8,221 nt of DNA, from the NCBI GenBank assembly GCA_002334915.1, contig DDCQ01000053.1, forward strand, positions 1-8,221, written 5' to 3'. A program made the position numbers and the translations under genes. This document shows positions 1-6,771 of this stretch, one piece after another (position 1 is the first letter of the stretch; the number at the start of each line of letters is the position of its first letter). The notes under the pieces were generated by a model. It worked only from the letters and a program-made list of their open reading frames with translations. It ran no database searches and had not been told where the DNA came from. Origin of the DNA: Porticoccaceae bacterium UBA2002. GTDB lineage: Bacteria > Pseudomonadota > Gammaproteobacteria > Pseudomonadales > Porticoccaceae.

Positions 1-509
1 CTGGGATTGGCGACGGGGTAGATCAGGCGCGCTAATAGCTCGCGGTTATAGGTTGTAATATCGCAGTCATGCAGAGCGACAGACTCTGCTTTATTGGAGG
101 CCAATGTGTAGCCCATGCAGTACCAAACATTGCGCCCTTTACCCAGTTCTTTGGGTGCCAGATCCAGCTTTTTCAATTTGGCATCCAGCGCTTGCAACCT
201 GGGCCCGTCATTCCAAAGAACTCTGTGATCCTGAGGCAGCTTGTTAAAAAACTGCAGGGCTTCACGATATTGGCTTTCATTTGCGCGATCCAGACCAATT
301 ATAATTTGGTTGAGATAAGGCACCTGTTTGAGTTCGTGGATAATCTTTGGCATAGCCTCGCCCTCAAGTTCTGAAAACAATGAGGGAAGGATTAAACCCA
401 TGGGTCTGGTTTTAGAAAATGAAACCAGTTCCTGTTCCATATCAGCCAGGGGCCGACGGGATAGATTATGTAATGTGGTGATATTACCGTTTTGGTGAAA
501 GTCGCCCAT
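1..509 (-). CDS. GpgS-like glycosyltransferase (glucosyl-3-phosphoglycerate synthase family), C-terminus beyond window
   Basis: This gene starts at ATG 507-509 and runs off the left edge, so only the first 169 residues are visible. It resembles the GT-A fold transferases that join a sugar from a nucleotide sugar to 3-phosphoglycerate. The protein shows LPSLFSELEG (41-50), in the place of the LPALNEE motif of GpgS enzymes. It also has GKGRNVWY (123-130), matching the conserved GKG-x3-W nucleotide-binding segment, and HDCDI (147-151), a D-x-D metal and sugar-nucleotide site. The start lies 21 bases after the stop of the phosphatase gene, so the two are very probably co-transcribed; only a weak purine-rich stretch (CAGAGAT) precedes the ATG. 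I infer the product to be glucosyl- or mannosyl-3-phosphoglycerate, which the neighbouring phosphatase would convert to the free glycosylglycerate. The donor sugar cannot be told from this fragment. A different phosphorylated acceptor remains possible. Confidence 0.8.
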   Translation of the reverse strand, partial: MGDFHQNGNITTLHNLSRRPLADMEQELVSFSKTRPMGLILPSLFSELEGEAMPKIIHELKQVPYLNQIIIGLDRANESQYREALQFFNKLPQDHRVLWNDGPRLQALDAKLKKLDLAPKELGKGRNVWYCMGYTLASNKAESVALHDCDITTYNRELLARLIYPVANP

Positions 510-530
510 AGGTATCTCTGTAAGTGATGG

Positions 531-1352
531 TTAGTATTGGTTTTCCAGCCAGGCATAAACACCTTCGACCCAGCCATTGGGTCCGGTAGCCTTGCTGCGA
601 TATAGATTTTTTGTGCGCTCCAGAGAGGGCATTTGATGACTGGGAGAGCGGATAATTAAGGCAGAGTCTGCTGCTTCCAGCATACTGATATCATTGGCGC
701 TATCGCCAATAGCAATGGACTCACATTGGCCATACTGCTGTTTGTAGAGGGACTGCAACTGCAGTAGCGCTCGGCCTTTGTCGGTGTTGCCTCCCATACT
801 TAAAAAGCGTCCGCCCTGAAGCAAATGGGCACCAGCATCACTGAGCTGTCGAATAAATTCAGCTTTGCGGCTGTCGGTGCTCAGCCAGTTAATGGACTCG
901 CTGTATTCCCGCTGCTGAGCCAGGGTGGCCTGCTCCATTGTGAGTCCGGTAAGCAGGGCAAGCCCTTCTATGTTCTGCCCGGCAGAGACTGAGGTAAAAG
1001 TCTGATATTCATCAGCAAAGGGTTTGCCAACCCGGTTGAGTATTTTTAGCCACTGGCTGCGCGGTTCGGTATTGCTAATTACCCAGTAGTCTCCTGATTC
1101 GACCCCATTTTCGGGACACTGGAGAAAGTAGTTCTTTGGTATACAGATTGCAGCACCATTTTCGATAATAAATGGATGTGGATTACCGAGCCGTTCTCGC
1201 AGAGACAGAACCTCGGCCCGGGTTTTGCTGGTAATGGGTATCACTGGAATCTGTTGTGCTTCCAGTCGCTCAAGATAGTTGGCGGCTGGTGCAAAGCTGT
1301 AGCTGTAGTGATCGAGCAGACTGCCGTCTAGGTCGGTAAAAATAAGTTTCAT
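531..1352 (-). CDS. HAD-IIB phosphatase, mannosyl-3-phosphoglycerate phosphatase family (MpgP/YedP-like)
   Basis: The 273-residue protein is a cytoplasmic HAD-superfamily hydrolase that should remove the phosphate from glycosyl-3-phosphoglycerate, giving mannosyl- or glucosylglycerate. All HAD motifs are visible. Motif I is DLDGSLLD (7-14), with nucleophile D7 and acid/base D9. Motif II is the TSK segment (41-43), followed by ENGAAI (64-69). Motif III has K192 in GGNTDKG. Motif IV is GDSAND (216-221), which binds magnesium. The IIB-type cap lies between motifs II and III and carries REYSES (148-153) and GGRFLSMGG (180-188), segments characteristic of the MPGP subfamily. Length is normal for the family. 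The ATG at 1350-1352 begins directly with the conserved N-terminus, and AAAGAG lies about 12 bases upstream. The gene leads an operon with the glycosyltransferase. Family assignment is firm; whether the substrate carries mannose or glucose is not, and I lean to glucose because the neighbour resembles GpgS. Confidence 0.87.
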   Translation of the reverse strand: MKLIFTDLDGSLLDHYSYSFAPAANYLERLEAQQIPVIPITSKTRAEVLSLRERLGNPHPFIIENGAAICIPKNYFLQCPENGVESGDYWVISNTEPRSQWLKILNRVGKPFADEYQTFTSVSAGQNIEGLALLTGLTMEQATLAQQREYSESINWLSTDSRKAEFIRQLSDAGAHLLQGGRFLSMGGNTDKGRALLQLQSLYKQQYGQCESIAIGDSANDISMLEAADSALIIRSPSHQMPSLERTKNLYRSKATGPNGWVEGVYAWLENQY

Positions 1353-1370
1353 ATTTTTTGCTGCTCTTTT

Positions 1371-1390
1371 ATGGTGCGGCTGCGCACCAT
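1371..1390. repeat. Perfect inverted repeat (8-bp arms, 4-nt loop) upstream of the phosphatase gene
   Basis: ATGGTGCG (1371-1378) and CGCACCAT (1383-1390) are perfect reverse complements around GCTG. The element ends 18 bases before the phosphatase start codon, so it lies in the leader or promoter of that operon. No T-run follows it in either direction, which argues against an intrinsic terminator. It may be an operator or a leader hairpin; no regulator can be named. Confidence 0.5.
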
Positions 1391-1570
1391 ATTGGACAGC
1401 GAGTGTTGACTGTGGAGACCCATTGTCTGCCCTTTTTAGCTGATACCACTGTGTTTACAGGCATTTACTGCCCTGTGTCTCTAGGGAGATAGCAGAAAGC
1501 ATGCCAAGTATAGATTGGGGTATAGATATTTTGTGGTGCAACTTTTATGCTTGCTGCATCAAAACAATAG

Positions 1571-1606
1571 AGGTCGACCTGAGGAAGCTGATCGACTTTG
1601 TATAAT
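1571..1606 (+). promoter_or_regulatory. Candidate promoter and palindromic operator for the acyl-CoA synthetase gene
   Basis: A consensus -10 hexamer TATAAT lies at 1601-1606. The expected -35 position (about 1578-1583) has no TTGACA-like sequence and is instead overlapped by the perfect 10-base palindrome AGGTCGACCT (1571-1580). Transcription from this site would begin near 1613, leaving a leader of only about 15 bases that still contains the ribosome binding site. A regulator bound to the palindrome could act as activator or repressor. The -10 match could also be chance in an AT-rich stretch. Confidence 0.35.
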
Positions 1607-1615
1607 AATAGGTTC

Positions 1616-1620
1616 GAGGG
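1616..1620 (+). promoter_or_regulatory. Ribosome binding site that fixes the acyl-CoA synthetase start at 1628
   Basis: GAGGG sits 7 bases before the ATG at 1628-1630. The earlier in-frame ATG at 1598 overlaps the putative -10 box and would add ten residues without family resemblance, so 1628 is preferred. Confidence 0.7.
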
Positions 1621-1627
1621 AATTTCG

Positions 1628-3160
1628 ATGTCAGTTTTACAAATTGCAGATATAGGCTTGGGCCAAACTATTTTGCGCCGTGCCGCCATTTCACCAGAGC
1701 AACCAGCACTGACCTTTGAGGGTGAGACCCAGAGTTTTGCCGAGCTGGGCGATCGCGTGCGACGTATGGCCTCTGTGCTGCGCGGCGGAGGTATAAGCGC
1801 TGGCGATCGGGTGGGCTATATAGGGCTTAATCATCCGGTATTTCTGGAAATGCTTTATGCCTGCGGCTGTCTGGGTGCGATATTTGTGCCCCTGAACTTT
1901 CGCTTAACCGGCCCAGAGGTACGCTTTATTGCCAATGATGCTGGTATCAGCACCTTGGTTGCCGACGATATGTTGCGCCCACTGATTGATAGCGAGCGAG
2001 ACAATCTTGACTGCACTCGCTATATCACCGCTGAGGCTGATGCAGATAACTGGGAGCCTCTGGAGCCATTAATGGCCGCAGCCACAGCAATTGAGGCCAG
2101 CGAGAAGGTAGATGCCGATGATGTGGCTTTTATTATGTATACCTCCGGGACCACAGGTCTGCCCAAGGGCGCCATGCTGACCCATGGCAATATATTCTGG
2201 AATAGCATTAATGTGTGCTTTGGTGAGGATGGCCTGTCGGGGACCACCTTAACCTGTGCGCCGCTGTTTCATATTGGTGGCCTAAATGTCACCACGCTGC
2301 TATCTCTGGGTAAAGGCGTTGAAGTGGTGCTACTGCGCAGCTTTGATGCAGGTGAGGTGCTGTCATTAATTGAGAAGCATCAGGTCACCACTATGTTTGG
2401 TGCGCCGACCATGTTTCTTATGATGGTGCAGCATGAGAGTTTTGCCGGTACAGACCTGTCGAGTATTGCGACATTGACCTGCGGTGGAGCGCCAGTGCCG
2501 GTGCCATTGATTAAAACCTATGGTGAGCGGGGCATTAACTTCTGTCAGGGTTATGGCCTAACTGAAACTGCACCTTTTGCCAGTCTGCTGGCCAGTGATC
2601 TGGCCATAGCCAAAGTAGGCTCTGCGGGCAAGGCGCCCATGTTTACCGAGGTGCGGATTGTCGATGAGCAGAATACTCCGGTAGCTGCTGGTGTCCATGG
2701 AGAGGTCTGTATCAAAGGCCCCAATGTGATGAAGGGTTACTGGAATCGCGAAGATGCCACTGCTGAAGCCATTGACTCTCAGGGCTGGTTCCACAGCGGT
2801 GATATTGGCTACCTGGATGATGAGGACTTTCTGTTTCTCTGTGACCGGGTAAAAGATATGGTGATTACCGGTGGTGAAAATGTCTACCCGGCTGAGGTGG
2901 AGAGTATTCTCTATGGCCACCCAGCCATCCTTGAAGTGGCTGTGATTGGTCTGCCCAACAAAAAATGGGGTGAGGCTGTGACCGCCATTGCAGTGCTGGA
3001 AGAGGGTGCCGAACTGAGCCTGGAAGATCTGCGCGACTTTGCCGGTGAGTCCCTGGCCCGTTACAAACTGCCCAGCCAGTTGCACCTGATTGATCTGCTG
3101 CCAAGAAACCCAGCGGGCAAGGTGCAGAAGTTTAAGCTTAAAGAACAATTTAATAGCTAG
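1628..3160 (+). CDS. Acyl-CoA synthetase (AMP-binding, FadD-like ANL-family ligase)
   Basis: This 510-residue cytoplasmic ligase should activate a carboxylic acid with ATP to an acyl-adenylate and then transfer it to coenzyme A. The family signatures are complete. The phosphate-binding loop is YTSGTTGLPKG (171-181), followed by LTHGN. The adenine-binding motif is GYGLTE (308-313). GWFHSGDIGYLD (386-397) carries the ribose-binding Asp392. The hinge follows Asp406-Arg407, and GGENVYPAEVE (415-425) belongs to the mobile C-terminal domain. NPAGKVQK (494-501) contains the expected catalytic Lys498. Length suits medium- or long-chain and aromatic acyl-CoA ligases. The start at 1628 is supported by GAGGG 7 bases upstream. 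The gene stands alone, divergent from the osmolyte operon and convergent with imuB. The chain length or ring structure of the substrate cannot be determined from sequence. The acyl-CoA dehydrogenase and SCP2 protein further right make a fatty or branched acid plausible. Confidence 0.92.
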   Translation: MSVLQIADIGLGQTILRRAAISPEQPALTFEGETQSFAELGDRVRRMASVLRGGGISAGDRVGYIGLNHPVFLEMLYACGCLGAIFVPLNFRLTGPEVRFIANDAGISTLVADDMLRPLIDSERDNLDCTRYITAEADADNWEPLEPLMAAATAIEASEKVDADDVAFIMYTSGTTGLPKGAMLTHGNIFWNSINVCFGEDGLSGTTLTCAPLFHIGGLNVTTLLSLGKGVEVVLLRSFDAGEVLSLIEKHQVTTMFGAPTMFLMMVQHESFAGTDLSSIATLTCGGAPVPVPLIKTYGERGINFCQGYGLTETAPFASLLASDLAIAKVGSAGKAPMFTEVRIVDEQNTPVAAGVHGEVCIKGPNVMKGYWNREDATAEAIDSQGWFHSGDIGYLDDEDFLFLCDRVKDMVITGGENVYPAEVESILYGHPAILEVAVIGLPNKKWGEAVTAIAVLEEGAELSLEDLRDFAGESLARYKLPSQLHLIDLLPRNPAGKVQKFKLKEQFNS

Positions 3161-3185
3161 TGTCAGTGTGATTAATAGTGGTCGC

Positions 3186-4667
3186 TCAGGAAAACAGGCC
3201 ATGAACAAACCAGCGCTGACTACTGGTTTCTCTAAATAACCAGTAGCGGGCGCCTCTGCTATCACAGGCTAGATAGTAATCACGCTGCTGCTCGCTCTGC
3301 CACCAGTTGCCACAGAGACGTTCGGGCCCACTGAGAATACTTAGAGGCTGATGCCAGTACAGCTGTTGATTGCGTATCTGCACCGGTGCAGGCTCGCTTA
3401 ATAGCCAGACCGGTTGCGGTGCTTTGAGTCTATTATCGAGGGCTGTATTTATTTGCTTGCCCGGCGTGACCAGGGTGCTGGCCTGCTCTGGCAGATAGTC
3501 CTGGTTGAGCACAGGTTGCGACAGTGCCTCCATACCCAGCCGCGCATTAAGGCTATCAATCAGTTCGCTGGACTGCTGCTGGCAACTGTTATCACCGAAT
3601 AAGTCCAGATTACCCATGCCCTGAGGCGCTTCGACAAACTGATCGCTAAATAGAATAATCTGCTCAATACTGCGCGGTAATTCCAGCCGCTCCAGCTGCA
3701 GTCGACTCAGCGTTAACAGGCTCGACCAGTTATTTTGACTGCTAGATAGCTGTATGCGCATCTGCGCAGGCTCTCCGATTAAAGGCTCAAACTGCCATTC
3801 AATCTCTCGACAGTGACATTGCCGAGCCATCAAATAATGGCAGAGATTCTGCAGCAGCGTTTTCATTGGAAAAAGCAGGCTCTCTTTATTAAAAATACCC
3901 TGGGGGTTCTGTATCAGATCACGAAAGCTATTGGCCGGCTGAAACCGCGGTGCATTGCAGGGCTTGTCATTATTTAGCTGCGCTATATAAAGTATTAATT
4001 CCCTACCAAAACGACGGCTTAATGCGCTGCGGGGCAGGGCCAGCAAATCTCCCAGAGTCTGCAGACCCAGCTGTTTAAAACTCTGCTGCTGCCTGGCATT
4101 GGTATTTAGCTTGCTTAGAGCCGTGCTGAACAAACGCTGTTCCATTTGCCTGGTGCTGGGCAGCTGTATTTGAAACTCAGCCTGGCAGACCAGCTGTGCG
4201 GCAAGAGGGTTGCTGCCTATACCATTGACTGCAGTCACCATTTGCTCCTGCAACCTGTTGTGCAGTTCCTGTAACAGACTGTTGTAGCCTTTAAATAATT
4301 TGTAACAGCCAGATATCTCCAGCCAGAGCCCGCAATTACTGTGCACTGTAAGCACAGGGCTAAATCTATAGCAGAGCAGGGCCAGCTGCTGCAGGCGCTG
4401 TTGCTCTAGCTCAATCTGTCTGGGCGCCACCACCAGTTCAGGGCACAGCGCCAGAGCAGTGGAGATAGATAGATTGGGTTCTATACCCCAGGCACTGGCC
4501 TGATTATTACAGCACAGCACGCGCTGGGTATTTTTTTGTTGGTCAATAATGGCGATGGGTTTGGGAGGTTGCTCCCGGGGTAGCTGTGGCAACAATGTCT
4601 CGAGAGGTAGCAGAGGGAAATGCAGATATAGCCAGATATCATGTGCCAGATTGTTATGTTTAGCCAT
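3186..4667 (-). CDS. imuB: ImuB, catalytically inactive Y-family polymerase-like mutagenesis protein
   Basis: The 493-residue protein belongs to the ImuB branch of the DinB/UmuC family, which bridges ImuA, the DnaE2 polymerase and the sliding clamp during SOS-induced translesion synthesis. The N-terminal segment IWLYLHFPLLPLETL (11-25) occupies the place of the catalytic DxD motif of true Y-family polymerases but lacks the aspartates. GLWLEISGCYKLF (113-125) replaces the SIDEA motif and keeps at most one acidic residue, as in known ImuB. The FGRELILYI segment (220-228) fits the little-finger approach. NLDLF (353-357) lies where a clamp-binding motif is expected. The C-terminus RDYYLACDSRGARYWLF (462-478), ending RWFVHGLFS, is the hallmark ImuB tail. 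Its ATG directly follows the imuA stop (TGAATG), so translation is probably coupled. The usual dnaE2 does not follow; a convergent acyl-CoA synthetase ends 25 bases away. Confidence 0.93.
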   Translation of the reverse strand: MAKHNNLAHDIWLYLHFPLLPLETLLPQLPREQPPKPIAIIDQQKNTQRVLCCNNQASAWGIEPNLSISTALALCPELVVAPRQIELEQQRLQQLALLCYRFSPVLTVHSNCGLWLEISGCYKLFKGYNSLLQELHNRLQEQMVTAVNGIGSNPLAAQLVCQAEFQIQLPSTRQMEQRLFSTALSKLNTNARQQQSFKQLGLQTLGDLLALPRSALSRRFGRELILYIAQLNNDKPCNAPRFQPANSFRDLIQNPQGIFNKESLLFPMKTLLQNLCHYLMARQCHCREIEWQFEPLIGEPAQMRIQLSSSQNNWSSLLTLSRLQLERLELPRSIEQIILFSDQFVEAPQGMGNLDLFGDNSCQQQSSELIDSLNARLGMEALSQPVLNQDYLPEQASTLVTPGKQINTALDNRLKAPQPVWLLSEPAPVQIRNQQLYWHQPLSILSGPERLCGNWWQSEQQRDYYLACDSRGARYWLFRETSSQRWFVHGLFS

Positions 4668-5372
4668 TCAACTTTTTAACCGCAGTACAGGGTTGTTGAT
4701 ATAACCATGGTGCCGATCTGCCGGCAGTTGCGCCAAATTGGTTCTCTGGGTGCAGGACTCACCCAGAGACAGCTGCAGCTGAGCCCCAGAGGCTACTCCG
4801 CGCATCTTGCGTACAGTGAGTAGCATCTGGTTAACCTCCGAACTTTCAAGCTCCAGGCGCAGCGCCACCGGCGATGGCGCTCCCAGAGCCTTGACCGGAC
4901 TAAATAAAAAAGCCGCACTGCTGCTGTCTGCGGCAGCCAGTTGTAACTTGCGCAAGTCAGCATAGCTGGGTGCCTGCGGTCTTGCCCAGGCCAGCAATAG
5001 AGCGCCGCTGCGAATAGACTGCTCAGCGGCCCACAGCCATTCTCTGGGGTTTTTGCTGCGCACAACCAATAGTTTATCCAGCGCAATACCAGCCGCTGAT
5101 AGTGCCGGGGCGTAGGGCTGGTAGGGCGGGTCTAGCCACAGGCAAAGCTGACTGCCATGCTTTTTTATCACAGGCAGTAACAGACTTAGCTCGCCTATAC
5201 CCAGTTGCTGAGGCAGTAACTCAGTGAGCGCAGCCACCGGCCAGCCACCCTGTAATAGCAGGTCCAAACTCTGATGGCCTGTATAGATAGTGCGTCTTGG
5301 CAGGCGCCTGCTACGGCCGCGCCAGGTGTCCTGGCGGGTTAGCAAATTGGATATTATTTCTGTATTGGCCAT
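4668..5372 (-). CDS. imuA: ImuA, RecA-like SOS mutagenesis protein
   Basis: The 234-residue protein is a RecA-fold accessory factor that works with ImuB and DnaE2 in damage-induced mutagenesis. Family marks are LLTRQDTWRGR (10-20) near the start, TGHQSLDLLLQGGWPVAALTE (31-51), IGELSLLLPVIK (59-70), DPPYQPYAPALSAAGI (81-96) and LWAAEQSIRSGALLLAW (113-129). RKLQLAAADSSSAAFLFSP (141-159) and the SPVALRLEL strand (167-175) follow. The region equivalent to the RecA Walker A loop (about 52-61) has no GKT/S, so ordinary ATP hydrolysis is unlikely; this is usual for ImuA. Length is typical. The ATG at 5370-5372 is the only Met consistent with the conserved N-terminus, but the bases before it (TTACCTCT) contain no Shine-Dalgarno sequence. 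A strong LexA box sits about 42-61 bases upstream, so the gene should be SOS-induced. It leads imuB with no gap. Confidence 0.93.
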   Translation of the reverse strand: MANTEIISNLLTRQDTWRGRSRRLPRRTIYTGHQSLDLLLQGGWPVAALTELLPQQLGIGELSLLLPVIKKHGSQLCLWLDPPYQPYAPALSAAGIALDKLLVVRSKNPREWLWAAEQSIRSGALLLAWARPQAPSYADLRKLQLAAADSSSAAFLFSPVKALGAPSPVALRLELESSEVNQMLLTVRKMRGVASGAQLQLSLGESCTQRTNLAQLPADRHHGYINNPVLRLKS

Positions 5373-5413
5373 AGAGGTAACGACAGTAGCTCGGTAAAAT
5401 TGATTTTTATTAA

Positions 5414-5433
5414 TACTGTTAATATATACAGTA
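5414..5433 (-). promoter_or_regulatory. LexA-binding SOS box controlling imuA-imuB
   Basis: The sequence TACTGTTAATATATACAGTA fits the gammaproteobacterial LexA consensus CTGT-N8-ACAG exactly, with the core at 5416-5431. It extends to perfect six-base arms TACTGT/ACAGTA around an all-AT centre. It lies 41 bases before the imuA ATG, in the position of the core promoter, so bound LexA should block imuAB transcription until DNA damage. It is about 207 bases from the divergent regulator gene, where control is less likely. Confidence 0.9.
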
Positions 5434-5483
5434 GTTGGTTAAATGTCATCTGTAAATGCAGTATTATTTTTACTCGCAGGACA

Positions 5484-5511
5484 TTGTAAAAATGCCGTCA
5501 AACCTTATAGC
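5484..5511 (+). promoter_or_regulatory. Weak sigma70-like promoter candidate for the AraC-family gene
   Basis: TTGTAA (5484-5489) and TATAGC (5506-5511) are separated by 16 bases, ahead of the plus-strand regulator at 5641. The match is modest and would give a leader of roughly 120 bases. It is the best pair I saw in this intergenic region, but it could be chance. Confidence 0.2.
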
Positions 5512-5640
5512 TAACCTCACAGCCAAGCTCATAGCGGCTCGCTACTGGTCAGCCCATACAGAGTATTGGTAGCAATATTTGAATGAGTTTCAGTGCTGGT
5601 GGTAAGCTGGCCTCCCTGCAATCAGTTAGACCTTTAAACT

Positions 5641-6675
5641 ATGGCCTCTGGCGCTATTACCGAACAGCTTATAGATCCTAATTGGACAGTTTTTGCCGCG
5701 CCCATCAATACCCTATTGCAGGTTATTGATCAGCAGGGACTGGACGGCCAGGCACTGCTGGCAAGCGCTGGACTGGATGCGACAGAGCTAACTATTCCCG
5801 ATCGCCGTTTTCCGGTAAACAGCTATTACAGGCTGTTTCAGCTGGCAGCCGACGCCACCAATAACCCGGATATAGGATTAATCGTAGGCCGAATAACCTA
5901 TCTTAAAGGACTTAATATCCAGCTCTATCTGGCTACAGTGTGCCGATCTTTTAAGGACTATCTCAATTTAATGCCCAGCCAGTACAAGCTGCGTGGTGAT
6001 ATAGGGCAGATTACTACTTACAGAGAGGGCGATCTGATAGAGCTGCGCTGGGAACCACTAATGCCGGAAACTGGCCGCAAGCGTTTTATCAGCGACGAGA
6101 TGCTGTCTGCATCGGCGGGCATTTTCAACTCCCTCTGTGTCAGGCCAGTACAGGTGGTTAGAGCTCATTTCACCTATGCCCAGCCCACAGATGTAAGCTA
6201 TCTCGAAGATATTTTTGGTCGTAACCTGAGCTTTGGCCAGGCTTACAGCAGCCTGTTTTTTGACCGTGAGGCCCTCGGCTTTCCCATGATTAAACAGGAA
6301 TACCAGGAAGGCCCGGATCAGGAGCGACCCTTTAGAGATTTTTTTGAAGGCGACGACCCCGCCGACCAGCTGTTAGCCAACCTTAAACAATCTATTCTGC
6401 AATACCTGCCAGAGGGCGAGGTCACTATTGACAAGCTAGCCAGTAAGCTCAATATTTCCCGTCGTACCTTGCAGCGCCGCCTCTCTGATCGAGACACCAA
6501 TTTTTTAAATATTCTGCAGGAAGTGCGCTCCAAAGTCGCACTGCGCTACCTGTCTGACAGCCGTCTGGGTATCACCGAAATCGCCTTTCTGCTGGGCTAC
6601 GGCGATCAGGGCTCGTTCTCCAGTGCCTTTAAAAGCTGGCACGGCGTATCACCGCGAGATTATCGCCGCAAATAG
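5641..6675 (+). CDS. AraC-family transcriptional regulator with N-terminal ligand-binding domain (Arabinose_bd type)
   Basis: The 344-residue protein is a DNA-binding regulator of the subgroup with a roughly 200-residue N-terminal sensing domain of the Arabinose_bd kind. This domain shows family features: QALLASAGLD (37-46), RFPVNSYYRLFQLAADATNN (56-75), a GLIVGR segment (79-84) and HFTYAQP (176-182). The C-terminal AraC domain has two helix-turn-helix units. The first is about 262-282 (TIDKLASKLNISRRTLQRRL). The second is about 309-343 and contains LGITEIAFLLGYGDQGSFSS, followed by AFKSWHGVSPRDYRR, the AraC signature. Length is typical. A TAA stop lies in frame at 5635-5637, just before the ATG, so no earlier start is possible. 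No clear ribosome binding site precedes the ATG. The acyl-CoA dehydrogenase gene follows 115 bases later on the same strand and is a reasonable target. The ligand is unknown; regulators of this type often sit beside lipid or acyl-CoA catabolic genes. Confidence 0.9.
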   Translation: MASGAITEQLIDPNWTVFAAPINTLLQVIDQQGLDGQALLASAGLDATELTIPDRRFPVNSYYRLFQLAADATNNPDIGLIVGRITYLKGLNIQLYLATVCRSFKDYLNLMPSQYKLRGDIGQITTYREGDLIELRWEPLMPETGRKRFISDEMLSASAGIFNSLCVRPVQVVRAHFTYAQPTDVSYLEDIFGRNLSFGQAYSSLFFDREALGFPMIKQEYQEGPDQERPFRDFFEGDDPADQLLANLKQSILQYLPEGEVTIDKLASKLNISRRTLQRRLSDRDTNFLNILQEVRSKVALRYLSDSRLGITEIAFLLGYGDQGSFSSAFKSWHGVSPRDYRRK

Positions 6676-6765
6676 CGCCGCCAGATTGGCATTTATTCCC
6701 AACTAATTGGCGCTTATTAGGTTGCGAGCTGTATGCACTCAAACTACTATCCCAGGCTAACTTTC

Positions 6766-6771
6766 TATAAT
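6766..6771 (+). promoter_or_regulatory. Candidate -10 box for the acyl-CoA dehydrogenase gene
   Basis: TATAAT lies 19 bases before the ATG at 6791, with no good -35 hexamer at the expected position (about 6743-6748). A start near 6778 would give a leader of about 13 bases including the AGG at 6781-6783. A missing -35 would fit dependence on an activator such as the upstream AraC-family protein, but this is inference. Confidence 0.3.

Noticed and set aside
69..374. 101-codon plus-strand open frame at the left end
   Set aside because: It is antisense to the GpgS-like gene, whose minus-strand frame carries conserved GKG and DCD motifs.
1465..1689. 74-codon minus-strand open frame spanning the acyl-CoA synthetase start region
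   Set aside because: It overlaps the ribosome binding site and start of the well-supported synthetase gene, has no recognisable domain, and its composition looks like an antisense shadow.
3161..3185. Terminator between convergent acyl-CoA synthetase and imuB
   Set aside because: The 25-base gap has no hairpin or T-run; transcripts probably end inside the opposing genes.
2558..3265. 235-codon minus-strand open frame antisense to the acyl-CoA synthetase
   Set aside because: It lies almost entirely opposite conserved ligase motifs and overlaps the imuB 3' end; the translation resembles no known family.
5450..5461. CTGTAAATGCAG as a second LexA site upstream of imuA
   Set aside because: The spacing does not fit CTGT-N8-ACAG; only the CTG/CAG ends are symmetric, so it is at best a degenerate half-site.
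5532..5544. Short hairpin TAGCG-GCT-CGCTA in the imuA/AraC intergenic region
   Set aside because: Five-base arms are expected by chance at this scale and nothing ties it to a promoter.
1555..6744. Possible shared motif TGCATCAAAAC (1555-1565) and TGCACTCAAAC (6734-6744) upstream of the two acyl-CoA genes
   Set aside because: The similarity needs an indel, and distances to the two -10 boxes differ by about 14 bases; chance is the simpler explanation.
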